From a virus: a stretch of DNA of 29,226 nucleotides. Made by a program: the position numbers and the translations under genes. The stretch lies in the IMG/VR virus record IMGVR_UViG_3300033149_005320, positions 1 to 29,226 of that record; one strand, 5' to 3'. Position 1 is the first letter of the stretch, and the number at the start of each line of letters is the position of its first letter. Shown here in pieces: positions 1 through 7,874 of this stretch. The notes below the pieces were generated by a model. That model saw nothing but the letters and a program-made list of their open reading frames with translations, was not told the DNA's origin and did no database searches.

Positions 1-624
1 GGCTATGTGCCGGCAGAGGCAGTTCAGGCTTACGATCGGGCTATTCCAGAGTTAAGCGGAGCATTCAGAGTCGTGCAGTTCTCGAATTTGAACACTTACA
101 TTCATGATGCTAGGAACAAAATGGCTGCCAAGGTTTTGAAGATGCATGAGAGTTATAAGTTTGATTGGATTATGCACGTGGATGCGGATATGGTTTTTAC
201 AGCGTATGATGTTGAAAGGCTTTTGGTTCAGGCAGAAACAAAGAGATGGGATATCGCAAGCGGTATTTATTTTCGGAAGAAAGAACCGAATTTTCCTCTT
301 GTTTTCGTAGAAGGCGCAAAATTTTATATGGAAGAAATTCCAAAGACGCCTTTTAAAGCGGATGGTGTGGGCTTCGGATTTTTGGCTTGCAGGCCGAAAG
401 TTTATGAAGAGCTTTACAGGAAGCATGGCAAATATTTCTTTGATTACACCAGGCAACAACTTGGAGGAGTTGGAGGAGAGGATTTGGTTTTTTGCCAGAG
501 AGCGATAGAGCTGGGCTTTGATATATGGGTGGATCCATCGATAGAAGTTGGGCATGCTGGCGGCGTTATTACAAGTAAGAATTATTATAACAAAAACGGA
601 GGAAATGAAGATGCAGAACGATAG
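1..624 (+). CDS. Glycosyltransferase-like protein, 5' truncated by window edge
   Basis: The frame is open to the first base, so the start probably lies outside the window; a GTG at position 7 is the only internal start near the edge. About 208 residues are visible. The sequence WIMHVDADMVF contains a DxD-like element (DAD) typical of GT-A fold glycosyltransferases, which bind a nucleotide sugar and a metal ion there. Downstream, VGFGFLACRP and the GGVGGEDLVFCQRAIELGFDIWVDP stretch match the usual acceptor-side region of phage-borne family 2-like enzymes, with the ED as candidate catalytic base. The acceptor is unknown; virion protein, host surface or modified DNA base are all possible. The next gene overlaps its end by 14 bases. 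Fold confidence is fair; the substrate cannot be told. Confidence 0.7.
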   Translation, partial: GYVPAEAVQAYDRAIPELSGAFRVVQFSNLNTYIHDARNKMAAKVLKMHESYKFDWIMHVDADMVFTAYDVERLLVQAETKRWDIASGIYFRKKEPNFPLVFVEGAKFYMEEIPKTPFKADGVGFGFLACRPKVYEELYRKHGKYFFDYTRQQLGGVGGEDLVFCQRAIELGFDIWVDPSIEVGHAGGVITSKNYYNKNGGNEDAER

Positions 625-934
625 ATTCAACCGCTCGCTTGACGGCAAAGAGCGAGAACGGGAAAGAATTGCTATAAAGAGAAACCAGAACGCGCTTAAG
701 AAATTCGAGCTGCAGGTTGAGCTTAACAACAACGAAATAGAGCGCTTGCAGATTGAGAACGAGGAAGTGCAGAAGAGAATGGGCGAGCTGAAGGAAAGCA
801 TTGAGGTTGGTAAGAAGCTTGTCAGCGGAGCAAAGATCAAGGATGTTGTTCCGCCTGAGAAGCTTTACGGCAAGCCTGTGCCAGGGCAATCGGAAAAGAA
901 ACCGGAACCTAAGCCTGCAGTAAAGCTTGACTGA
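611..934 (+). CDS. Small coiled-coil protein, unknown function
   Basis: This encodes 107 residues, mostly charged alpha-helix. Residues from about 15 to 75 show a heptad-like pattern rich in Glu, Lys, Arg and Leu, so a coiled coil is likely, followed by a Pro/Lys-rich tail. ATG 611 was chosen because GGAGG at 598-602 lies 8 bases upstream; the ATG at 605 would be too close to it. It overlaps the end of the glycosyltransferase by 14 bases, so the two are probably co-translated. No known family is recognised. It could be a structural or DNA-associated accessory protein. Confidence 0.7.
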   Translation: MQNDRFNRSLDGKERERERIAIKRNQNALKKFELQVELNNNEIERLQIENEEVQKRMGELKESIEVGKKLVSGAKIKDVVPPEKLYGKPVPGQSEKKPEPKPAVKLD

Positions 935-947
935 GTTAGATGGTTCA

Positions 948-1166
948 ATGAGTCAGCACGAGGCAATTAAACAATTCGTTCAGAAGGAACTGACGAAGAA
1001 AACAGGTTTAATTAGCCTTGAGATTAGAGAAATGAAGGAAGATATTCAATGGATTAAAAAAAAAATCACTCAACATAAGAAAACAATGGAGAAGCTGAGG
1101 CAAAGGATCGAACACTTGGAAAGAGAACAGGCAGCCGAACCGGATGTGACAGATTTTGGAGTATGA
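948..1166 (+). CDS. Small coiled-coil protein, unknown function
   Basis: This encodes 72 residues from ATG 948. A longer reading from TTG 927 adds seven residues and overlaps the upstream stop; neither start has a clear ribosome binding site. The protein is lysine- and glutamate-rich with a heptad-like pattern from about residue 20 to 60, so a coiled coil is likely. It ends in an acidic tail. Its stop overlaps the next ATG as ATGA (1163-1166), which points to translational coupling. The function is unknown. Confidence 0.6.
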   Translation: MSQHEAIKQFVQKELTKKTGLISLEIREMKEDIQWIKKKITQHKKTMEKLRQRIEHLEREQAAEPDVTDFGV

Positions 1167-1342
1167 GGAAAATGTTTAAAGGAAAAAGACTCAAATGTAA
1201 ATGCGGAGGAAAAGTATTCCGCATGCATCTTATAGAATCTGCACATTATGAGGTGTACTGCCAGAAGTGCAAGAAGAAAGTGATGACAATCAAGGAAACT
1301 CTGGAAGAGTTTGAAAAAAGCCAGGGGGAATTAGACACATGA
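1163..1342 (+). CDS. Small zinc-ribbon protein
   Basis: This encodes 59 residues. Four cysteines sit in two pairs, CKC at residues 12-14 and CQKC at residues 33-36, with basic residues around them. This is the layout of a small zinc ribbon, although the first pair is CxC instead of CxxC. Both ends overlap their neighbours as ATGA (1163-1166 and 1339-1342), which is strong support for a real gene. Such mini zinc fingers are common in viral genomes and may bind nucleic acid or protein. The specific role is unknown. Confidence 0.7.
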   Translation: MRKMFKGKRLKCKCGGKVFRMHLIESAHYEVYCQKCKKKVMTIKETLEEFEKSQGELDT

Positions 1343-1542
1343 TTGAAGACGAGAAGGGATTTAGAATGTACAGAAAAAAACCTGTTTGCATTCTGGCAAG
1401 GCAAATGAAAGAGCCCTTTGAAGTTAAGACTTTAGAAGGCACAATGAAAGGAAAGGCAGGAGACTACCTTGTTATTGGTGTGAAGAAAGAACGCTATCCT
1501 GTGGACAGGGAAATCTTCGAAGAAACATATGAGGAGGTTTAA
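1339..1542 (+). CDS. PGDYG-domain-like small phage protein
   Basis: This encodes 67 residues. The order KKPVCILARQ, then FEVKTLEGTMKGKAGDYLVIGVK, then YPVDREIFEETYEEV matches the small phage protein often called PGDYG, in which a central [PA]GDY motif is followed by a C-terminal xIFxxTYE motif. Here the motif is AGDY. The molecular role of the family is not established. The start overlaps the previous stop, and the gene runs directly into the ParB-like gene. Family assignment comes from remembered motif similarity. Confidence 0.8.
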   Translation: MIEDEKGFRMYRKKPVCILARQMKEPFEVKTLEGTMKGKAGDYLVIGVKKERYPVDREIFEETYEEV

Positions 1543-1544
1543 CT

Positions 1545-2144
1545 GTGGAAAAAATAAAAATTTCAGAGCTTGAGGTTGTACCAATTGACGATCTTAAGAT
1601 CGATGGTAAAAATCCTAATAGAATGAGTAAGGAGAAACGTGCGGCGTTGAAGAGGAATATTCAGAGGTATGGATTTATTGTTCCGATAATTACTAATAGG
1701 GACTTGTTGATTGCGGATGGGCAGACGCGCTGGGAAATAGCTAAAGAGCTTGGGATGACAGAGGTTTCAATAATGAGGCTGAATGTTTCCGAGGTTGACA
1801 GGAGGATGTTGCGCCAGATTTTGAATAAATTGAGAGGAGAGCATGATGTGCGCTTGGATATTGAAGAGTACACTGAAATTTTGAAAGATATTGGTATAGA
1901 AGAATTCGCAGACTTTGTTGGCATGGAAAGAAAATATATTGAGGATGTGCTTGAGTCCAAGAAAGAATTTCCAGAGGAATATTTGGAGCTGCAGCAAATG
2001 CGTGATACGGTACCGGTTGATAGCATGAGTATAATAAAGCTCAATCTTACAGAGAAACAAAAAGAACATATTCAAAAGAAACTCAAGGCAGATGGAAAGC
2101 AAATGTTTCAAATAATCGATTATTTTGTGTTGGTGGAAAAATGA
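1545..2144 (+). CDS. ParB/Srx-fold nuclease-like domain protein
   Basis: This encodes 199 residues with a GTG start, supported by GAGGAGG at 1531-1537. The N-terminal hundred residues resemble the ParB N-terminal (ParB/Srx) fold: VVPIDDLKIDGKNPN, then KRNIQRYGFIVPIITN, then IADGQTRWEIAKELG, where the DGxxRxxAxxELG element is the family hallmark. The rest is helical and could bind DNA. Phage ParB-domain proteins commonly sit beside or fuse to DNA methyltransferases, and this gene overlaps a cytosine methyltransferase gene as ATGA at 2141-2144. There is no ParA partner in the window, so plasmid-type partitioning is less likely than a role in DNA modification, nicking or packaging regulation. 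Confidence 0.82.
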   Translation: MEKIKISELEVVPIDDLKIDGKNPNRMSKEKRAALKRNIQRYGFIVPIITNRDLLIADGQTRWEIAKELGMTEVSIMRLNVSEVDRRMLRQILNKLRGEHDVRLDIEEYTEILKDIGIEEFADFVGMERKYIEDVLESKKEFPEEYLELQQMRDTVPVDSMSIIKLNLTEKQKEHIQKKLKADGKQMFQIIDYFVLVEK

Positions 2145-3070
2145 AAGTTATTGATTTGTTTGCAGGAGCAGGAGGATTCTCTGAAGGATTCCGACAGGCA
2201 GGATGCGACATAACAGGATTTGTGGAATACTGGAAGCCGGCAATCGAAACATTCAAAGAAAACTTTCCTGAAACAAAATTAATCGGAGAGGACATTACAG
2301 TAGTCTCAGAAGAAACAATAAAAAAATTTAAAGCAGACGTGATTATTGGGGGCCCTCCATGCCAGGGATTCTCAATGGCAGGAAAAAGAGATCCAGGCGA
2401 TACAAGGAATACACTCTTTGAACATTACTTGAAATTCGTAGAAATACTTAAGCCAGATTATTGTGTGCTGGAAAATGTTAAAGGAATTTATACAATGAAA
2501 GCCCGGGATGGAGAACCTATTTTTAACAAGCTGCTTAAAGGATTTGAGGGCTTGGGATATGAGATAAAAGCAAAAATTCTAAATGCAGCTAATTATGGTG
2601 TTCCACAGGCTAGACAGCGAGTTATCTTTATTTCAGCTATACCTGGAAAGGGAATAAGGTACCCAAAGCCAATAAAGGACAAAAAAACATTACAAGACGT
2701 GCTTAATTTGCCTTATGAACCTAACAAATCAATAAATCATGTGTATGAGTTTAATAAAAAGCTATTTATAAAAGCTCATTACTTGGAACAAGGAAAGAGA
2801 TATAGTACATTCCATTCAGCAGGCAGAAAATTAGTAAAAGAAAAAGTAGCACCGACAATAACAAAGTCTGGCAGATTTATTCATCCAACATTCAACCGGT
2901 TAATTAGCGTTCGGGAAGCAGCAAGAATTCAAAGCTTTCCAGATAGTTTTATGTTTAAAGGAACACTTAGAGAAATGTATGGACAGATCGGCAATGCAGT
3001 GCCTCCAGCGATGGCGAAAGCAATTGCCGAAGCAATTTTTTCGGAGGAAAAAAATTATGGGAACGAATAA
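2141..3070 (+). CDS. DNA (cytosine-5-)-methyltransferase, orphan
   Basis: This encodes 309 residues with the C5-methyltransferase motifs in order: motif I DLFAGAGGFSEGF (5-17), motif IV GGPPCQGFS (70-78) with catalytic Cys74, motif VI ENV (111-113), motif VIII QARQR (156-160), motif IX around RLISVREAARIQSFP (253-267) and motif X GQIGNAVPPAMAKAIAEAI (281-299). It transfers a methyl group from SAM to cytosine C5. The target-recognition region between motifs VIII and IX is short, about 90 residues, and its specificity cannot be read. No restriction endonuclease gene is next to it, so it is an orphan enzyme that probably masks viral DNA from host restriction. Codons tend to end in A (gga, gca, aca) more than in the neighbours, suggesting separate acquisition. 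Confidence 0.96.
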   Translation: MKVIDLFAGAGGFSEGFRQAGCDITGFVEYWKPAIETFKENFPETKLIGEDITVVSEETIKKFKADVIIGGPPCQGFSMAGKRDPGDTRNTLFEHYLKFVEILKPDYCVLENVKGIYTMKARDGEPIFNKLLKGFEGLGYEIKAKILNAANYGVPQARQRVIFISAIPGKGIRYPKPIKDKKTLQDVLNLPYEPNKSINHVYEFNKKLFIKAHYLEQGKRYSTFHSAGRKLVKEKVAPTITKSGRFIHPTFNRLISVREAARIQSFPDSFMFKGTLREMYGQIGNAVPPAMAKAIAEAIFSEEKNYGNE

Positions 3071-3512
3071 GGAAATTGAAATTAGAAGAGAAAAGGTTGC
3101 TATTTTAACATTACAGGGCTTTTCTGCGTCACAGATTGCTAAGGTTTTGAAGGTTACGCCCAGAACAATAGAGAAGGATAGGGAAAATCACCGAAAGAAT
3201 TGGACGAAAAAATTCAAGAAAGAGCCGTTTGAAAAGGTACTTTATAGTTTTTCAATGCAGAATGATGCTGTATGCAAAAAGGCTTGGAAAATTTTGGAGA
3301 ACTCGTCAGATGAGAAAATTAAAATTAAATGTCTTAATACAATTGATAGGTGTGCGGAAAGAAATGTAAAGATATTGCAATCCTTGGGAGTAGTGGATCA
3401 AGCGCCTGATAAACTTGAGTTGTCGGGAAAGCTTACTGTTCAGAAGATAATTGAAATTGGCAGGCAGATAAAAAAGGAAAAGGAGGAAAGCCATGAAAAA
3501 GCAAGCGTGTAA
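3057..3512 (+). CDS. Small terminase subunit-like HTH protein
   Basis: This encodes 151 residues from ATG 3057, chosen because TCGGAGGAAA ends just before it; the longer frame upstream lies inside the methyltransferase gene. Residues 16-45 form a helix-turn-helix (LQGFSASQIAKVLKVTPRTIEKDREN), as in small terminase subunits that bind the packaging site. The middle is helical (NDAVCKKAWKIL and IKIKCLNTIDRCAERNVKILQSLGV) and the C-terminus is basic. The position, one gene before the large terminase, supports a TerS role in DNA recognition. A transcription regulator is the alternative. It overlaps both neighbours. Confidence 0.65.
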   Translation: MGTNKEIEIRREKVAILTLQGFSASQIAKVLKVTPRTIEKDRENHRKNWTKKFKKEPFEKVLYSFSMQNDAVCKKAWKILENSSDEKIKIKCLNTIDRCAERNVKILQSLGVVDQAPDKLELSGKLTVQKIIEIGRQIKKEKEESHEKASV

Positions 3513-4071
3513 GTGTGGCTGTAGGGATTTTAACATAGATAGGGAAAACCCGAGGAGAGTAAGTTGTGTATCCTGTAATCAGCGGTATACTTGGAATGGT
3601 AAAGAATTTGTGGCTACTAAAAAGATTAAAGCAATAATTCAGGAAGTTGAAAGAATCCTGGGTCTTGATTGGAAGCCAGAGCCAGTAAAACCGGAAACGT
3701 ACGGTGAGACTGCTGCGGATAAAGAGTTTAAGGAATTGCTGCTTAGGGAAAAGAAAGCTGCGAGGGCGCGGCCAAAAAAAGAAAAAAAGCCTCCTTTGCT
3801 TTCTTTGGCTGCGCCTTCTAAGAAAAGAATGCGTTGGGCGAAATGTTGGAGAGATTACTTGGCTTATGTAGTTGAGGAGGGAATTGTGCGAGTTGAGGAT
3901 TATGAGCATGTGGGAAAGATTCGAGGAAAGCATATTTTGAAGGAAGCGCATAGGAGAATCAAGCGTCTGGGCTATAAGTCAAGGATTAATTTTGGTTGTA
4001 GTACAATTGAATTCTTGGGCGACAGGGAAAAAGCCATGGATGACCTCAGGGAATTGGAAACCTGGGGATAG
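3493..4071 (+). CDS. Zinc-ribbon protein of unknown function, next to terminase
   Basis: This encodes 192 residues with GGAGGAAA just before the ATG. The N-terminus has Cys at residues 6, 8, 10, 25 and 28 (CKCGC and CVSC), a probable zinc ribbon. A basic linker rich in Lys, Ala and Pro follows at about 85-115. The C-terminal 75 residues (from KRMRWAKCWRDY to the end) look like a helical, DNA-binding-type domain with many Arg, Lys and aromatic residues. No family is recognised. Its place between TerS-like and TerL genes suggests a packaging accessory or nuclease-associated role, which is inference only. Confidence 0.7.
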   Translation: MKKQACKCGCRDFNIDRENPRRVSCVSCNQRYTWNGKEFVATKKIKAIIQEVERILGLDWKPEPVKPETYGETAADKEFKELLLREKKAARARPKKEKKPPLLSLAAPSKKRMRWAKCWRDYLAYVVEEGIVRVEDYEHVGKIRGKHILKEAHRRIKRLGYKSRINFGCSTIEFLGDREKAMDDLRELETWG

Positions 4072-4072
4072 T

Positions 4073-5434
4073 ATGGATGAGGAAGAGTTCGTCAGGCATA
4101 TTATTGCAGGAGAGGATAATTTCCCTTATTTTGTGAAGCATATTTTTTCGAGGTCTTTTGATAGGTTTATTGAAGGGCAGCATGTTTATAATACTGCTGA
4201 GTTTTTGGGAAAGAATGATAGGACAATGCGAGTGAGTGCCAGGGATCATTTCAAGAGCACGAGCTTGTATGCGCATTTTATGTATGATTTGATTTATAAC
4301 CCGGGCTTGGAGTGCCAGTACTTTTCTTACAATACAAAGATGGCAGCATATCATGGATCTAAGATCAAGCAGTTAATTGAGAAGAATCCGTTTTATGAGG
4401 ATTGTATTGACTTGAAGCCGACGGCGGAGGGAATCCTGAAATATGCTTGGGTGGAAAAAAGGCATGAGGTAACAAGGCTTACGCCAAACGGATTGCTTTC
4501 CTTCCAGAAGGGAATTCACTGTCCAAGAATCTATGTGGACGATCCTTTGAGAGAGCCAGAAAACAAATTGAATGCTGTAGTTATCAAAAAGATCAATAGG
4601 ATTTTTGTTACAGACGTTATGAGCATGCTGAAGGAAGGCGGTCAGATGCATGTGATTGGAACACCGCAGACAGACTTTGATTTCTTTTTCGACAAGAACC
4701 TGACAACGAGATTTGAGGTACAGGTTTTGCCGGCAATAAAGGATTGGAAAAAGCAGGAGGTTCTTTGGCCAGAGCACATGTCTTGGGAAGAGCTAATGAA
4801 AAGGAAAAGGGAGTTAGGGGAGAGGATTTTTAATCAGGAGTATATGTGCAAGCCGGTGTGGACGGAGCAGGCTTGGTTATCCCTGGAAAAACTATATACT
4901 GCAGTTAATAGTTCTTTGAAGCCTTTGAAGGAAATGCTTAAAGCGAATTATGTTGTTTTGGGTTGGGATGTGGGAAAGAAAGTGCACCCGAGTCATGTGA
5001 GTATTTTTGAGAATGACAGGTCAAAGCATTGGAGGCAGATTTATCAGAGGTTTCTTGATGGGATGAGCTATACTGAGCAAAAGGATTTCGTGAATGAGTT
5101 ATGCAGGAAGTTTAAGGTTGACAGGGGCCTTTATGATGCTACTCGGGGGGAACTGGAGAGTTTTGTTGAGAGAAGGGAATTGCATCGTAGTCTTGAGCCA
5201 ATTATTTTTAAGGTGCAAACAAAGCATGACATGGCTACTAATTTTGAGAAAATGATTGAGAACAAAGAAGTCGAGTTATTGAATGATCGGAGAATGCTGG
5301 ATCAGGTTCTTGTAGTGGATAATGACTTGCAGGCCCTTGAGACTCCGGAGGGCCATGGGGATTCTTTTTGGAGCATCGCAATGGCTTTGTGGGCCGGGGG
5401 CAATAGAGTTGAATCTTTTAGTGAGGGAGTTTAA
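4073..5434 (+). CDS. terL: Large terminase subunit (ATPase-nuclease)
   Basis: This encodes 453 residues from ATG 4073; GGGGAT just upstream supports this start over the longer open frame. TerL powers DNA packaging and cuts the genome. The ATPase half has a Walker A-like ARDHFKST (56-63), Walker B IYVDDP (153-158) and the coupling motif IGTPQ (195-199). The nuclease half has the RNase H-fold acidic residues Asp299 in GWDVG, Asp355 in YDATRG and Asp430 in HGDSFWSIA. The usual glycine before Lys in the P-loop is Phe60, an unusual variant. Length and domain order match phage and archaeal-virus TerL. It works with the portal encoded just downstream. Confidence 0.95.
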   Translation: MDEEEFVRHIIAGEDNFPYFVKHIFSRSFDRFIEGQHVYNTAEFLGKNDRTMRVSARDHFKSTSLYAHFMYDLIYNPGLECQYFSYNTKMAAYHGSKIKQLIEKNPFYEDCIDLKPTAEGILKYAWVEKRHEVTRLTPNGLLSFQKGIHCPRIYVDDPLREPENKLNAVVIKKINRIFVTDVMSMLKEGGQMHVIGTPQTDFDFFFDKNLTTRFEVQVLPAIKDWKKQEVLWPEHMSWEELMKRKRELGERIFNQEYMCKPVWTEQAWLSLEKLYTAVNSSLKPLKEMLKANYVVLGWDVGKKVHPSHVSIFENDRSKHWRQIYQRFLDGMSYTEQKDFVNELCRKFKVDRGLYDATRGELESFVERRELHRSLEPIIFKVQTKHDMATNFEKMIENKEVELLNDRRMLDQVLVVDNDLQALETPEGHGDSFWSIAMALWAGGNRVESFSEGV

Positions 5435-5497
5435 GTGTTGAAGAAATCAGGCGAATTATTGTTTAGAGAGCTCGGTTTTGAAGAAAAAAAGCGTTAA
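5435..5497 (+). CDS. Possible 20-residue leader peptide
   Basis: A short frame starts with GTG directly after the terminase stop, with AGGGAG 5-10 bases upstream, and encodes MLKKSGELLFRELGFEEKKR. Its CGT TAA end falls exactly on the first half of the conserved leader element at 5492-5529. It may be a translated leader or chance. No homologue is recognised. Confidence 0.25.
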   Translation: MLKKSGELLFRELGFEEKKR

Positions 5498-5529
5498 ATT
5501 TATTAAGCACTTCTGCAGATATAAGGGCG
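5492..5529 (+). promoter_or_regulatory. Shared cis-element, copy 1 (before portal gene)
   Basis: The arrangement is CGTTAA, 13 variable bases, then TTCTGCAGATATAAGGGCG. Copy 2 at 16044-16081 has the same two blocks with the same 13-base spacing. The variable part here has a TATA-like TTTATTAAG, and the fixed block contains GATATAAG. It lies 22 bases before the portal ATG. It could be a late promoter with its downstream sequence, an operator or an RNA-processing site. Confidence 0.6.
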
Positions 5530-5550
5530 AATTCTCGCGAGGAATGCTGC

Positions 5551-7527
5551 ATGTCAATTTTGGGAGACGCTTTAAGTAAGGGAAAAAGCCTTGTTGATGG
5601 CTTGCTTGTTCCGAAATATAAGGACAAGGATATCGAGCCGATTACGAAGAAGGATTTGTGGACTGCGAATATTACAAACGCGTTGTGCAAGAAGGCTTAT
5701 GAGCGGAATGGTGTCACGAGAAAGCTGGTTAATAAGTTGGCGAACGATACTTTTGACAATTGGTTTTATGTTGAGTCAGAGAACCAGCAGCTGATTGATG
5801 ACGTGGTAAATGTTTTTTCTGCAAAGAGCAAGTGGCTGCATGATGACGAAGTAAAGTATTTGAACTTGCAGTGGAATTTAAAAGAAGCTTACAAGGTTGG
5901 AATGGTTGAGGGCTATGCGCTTTTAGTTTTAGGATTTTCAGACGATGCGTCGCTGAGTGAGGAACTTGATAACCCAAGAAGCTTGGATTATTTGAGTATT
6001 CTTACACCAAGCGATGTTAAAAAACTGATTTTGGATGAGGATGAGAACAGTGACACGTTTGGGGAATTGATTGCAGCAAAAGTAAAGATTGGGAAAGGAG
6101 AGCCGAAAGTAATTCATGCAAGCAGGTTTATTTTTTTGCCTGTGAACACTTATGGAAACAGTGTGAACGGCATTGGGCTTGTTAGGCCTGCTTATAATTA
6201 TTTGACTGTTTTGGACAACGTGTTCTGGAGCACGGGCCAGAGCTTTTATAGGTATGCTTCTGGTTTTCCGCATATTAAAAAGAAGGGCGGAACACCCACG
6301 GAAATGAATAAGATTAAAGCTCAGTGGAAGGAAGTAAACAGTTTGACTGGTTGGGTAAGCAATGATGACACGGAAATAGATTTTACTGGAGCAAAGGCAA
6401 CGGCTTTGGATCCGGAGAAATACTTTAACGTGGCTTTGACTGGAGTAGCGATGTGTTTTGATATTCCGGTGGATATTGTGAAGGGCGTTGCAGCAGGAGC
6501 TGTGACCGGAAGTGAGACAAACCTGAAGGACTATTACTCGGACATTTCTTCAAAACAGCAGTTGGATTGGACGCCGATAATCGAGCAGCTTATCACGATT
6601 TTGCAGGAAACGAAGCAGGTTGTCCAGGGCGAGTTTAGGATAGTGTGGAATCCTTTGGAGGAAATGGATGAGAAGGAAATGGCTGAGATTGAAAAGCTGA
6701 AGGCTGAAACAGAGAAGTTGAGGATTGAGGCTGGGAGTTTGGATCCTCAGGAAGTAAGGGCTGTTAGGTTAAAGGAATCAAAGCAGGATAGCAAGCTGGA
6801 TCAGATTGAGTATAATTATGAGTTTCCTGAGGAAACCCATTTGGATGCTGGAAGAGTTGAAAAGATAGCACAGCAGTATTCTGATGACATAACCAGGCTT
6901 TTCAGCGTTTCAGAGATAGTTAAAGCAATTAAAGACAGCGAGGTTGAGGGAATTCTTAATGATGATTATGGGGATCTTGAGAAGGACTTGGGTTTGATTG
7001 AAGAGGCCAGGAAGAAAAAACTTAAGGAAGCTGTGGATAAAAACATAGATGAGGCTTGGCAATATGGCTGGGACGTTGCAGAAATACAGCTTGACAAGAA
7101 CATTATAGCAACCGAGACTGCTTTGAAAATAAGAAAAATTTTGAAGCAATCAAATTACGCTTTTGTGAACGCTGTTGGAACAGATGTCACGAAAAAAACC
7201 TTGTTTGCTGTCCAGCAGGGAATTCTTAACGGGGAAAGCATTTCAAAGATTCGGAAGAGAATTGAGCCAATCATTGAGGGAGCAAAGCATAACGCTGACA
7301 CTATTGCCAGGACAGAAACCCACAGGGCAATGACGAAAGCAATCGTGCAAAACTACAAGGATTCTGGAATAGTAAAAAAAGTAAAGTACATTACTGCAGG
7401 GGACGACGTTGTCAGGCCATCGCATGCAGCATTGAACGGCCAGATTTTTGACGTCAACAACTTGCCGTCGGAATTGGATGAACCGAATTGCAGGTGCACT
7501 GTTGTGGCTTATTTTGGAGGGAGCTAA
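5551..7527 (+). CDS. Portal protein fused to MuF-like head morphogenesis domain
   Basis: This encodes 658 residues; GAGGA 7 bases before ATG 5551 sets the start. Residues 1 to about 390 resemble the DUF1073-type portal: ITNALCKKAYERNGVTRKLVNKLANDTF, GYALLVLGF, SILTPSDVKK, then the clamp-like segment DIPVDIVKGVAAGAVTGSE. The portal is the dodecameric ring at one head vertex through which TerL drives DNA. A charged coiled-coil linker (about 365-410) leads to a helical region and a C-terminal MuF (SPP1 gp7-like) domain: IARTETHRAMTKA, then VRPSHAALNGQIFDV and EPNCRCTVVAYF with the conserved CRC. MuF proteins are few-copy minor head proteins. The fusion makes both in one chain and fixes their stoichiometry. 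Such fusions are known but not the rule. Confidence 0.9.
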   Translation: MSILGDALSKGKSLVDGLLVPKYKDKDIEPITKKDLWTANITNALCKKAYERNGVTRKLVNKLANDTFDNWFYVESENQQLIDDVVNVFSAKSKWLHDDEVKYLNLQWNLKEAYKVGMVEGYALLVLGFSDDASLSEELDNPRSLDYLSILTPSDVKKLILDEDENSDTFGELIAAKVKIGKGEPKVIHASRFIFLPVNTYGNSVNGIGLVRPAYNYLTVLDNVFWSTGQSFYRYASGFPHIKKKGGTPTEMNKIKAQWKEVNSLTGWVSNDDTEIDFTGAKATALDPEKYFNVALTGVAMCFDIPVDIVKGVAAGAVTGSETNLKDYYSDISSKQQLDWTPIIEQLITILQETKQVVQGEFRIVWNPLEEMDEKEMAEIEKLKAETEKLRIEAGSLDPQEVRAVRLKESKQDSKLDQIEYNYEFPEETHLDAGRVEKIAQQYSDDITRLFSVSEIVKAIKDSEVEGILNDDYGDLEKDLGLIEEARKKKLKEAVDKNIDEAWQYGWDVAEIQLDKNIIATETALKIRKILKQSNYAFVNAVGTDVTKKTLFAVQQGILNGESISKIRKRIEPIIEGAKHNADTIARTETHRAMTKAIVQNYKDSGIVKKVKYITAGDDVVRPSHAALNGQIFDVNNLPSELDEPNCRCTVVAYFGGS

Positions 7528-7851
7528 ATGGTTAAGGTCATTGAAGTAGTGCAGAACGATGAGCTTTACGATATTGAGTTTATTGTAAAGGATTACTCCG
7601 GAACAGTGGTTGATCTTACGGATGTTTCTGAAATAAAATTGAAGGCCGCAACAGTTGGTGGAACAACGCTTGAATTGGACGATGACTGCACGATAGTGGA
7701 TGCAGCAAGCGGAACCTGCAAGTACACGGTTCAAAGCGGCGAGCTCGCAACAGTCGGGCTTTATCATGCTGAATTACAGATAACGTATTCAGGAGGAAAA
7801 ATAATCACTACTAAAAGATTTGACATAAGAGTAGTGAAGGATTTGCCATAA
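7528..7851 (+). CDS. BppU N-terminal-like beta-sandwich protein
   Basis: This encodes 107 residues and starts directly at the portal stop, with GGAGG inside the portal gene end. The pattern of DIEFIVKDYSGTVVDLTDVSEIKLKAA, a conserved middle strand, then GLYHAELQITYSGGKIITTKRFDIRV is that of the Ig-like N-terminal domain of baseplate-upper (BppU-type) proteins, which attach receptor-binding parts to virions. Here it stands alone as one domain. Its place next to the portal hints that it may sit on the head or neck. Assignment is by pattern recognition. Confidence 0.65.
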   Translation: MVKVIEVVQNDELYDIEFIVKDYSGTVVDLTDVSEIKLKAATVGGTTLELDDDCTIVDAASGTCKYTVQSGELATVGLYHAELQITYSGGKIITTKRFDIRVVKDLP

Positions 7852-7874
7852 AAATAAACAGGAGGTGTGTATGA

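Noticed and set aside
52-840. Long minus-strand frame opposite the first two genes
   Set aside because: Shadow of the glycosyltransferase and coiled-coil genes; no motif and no start signal.
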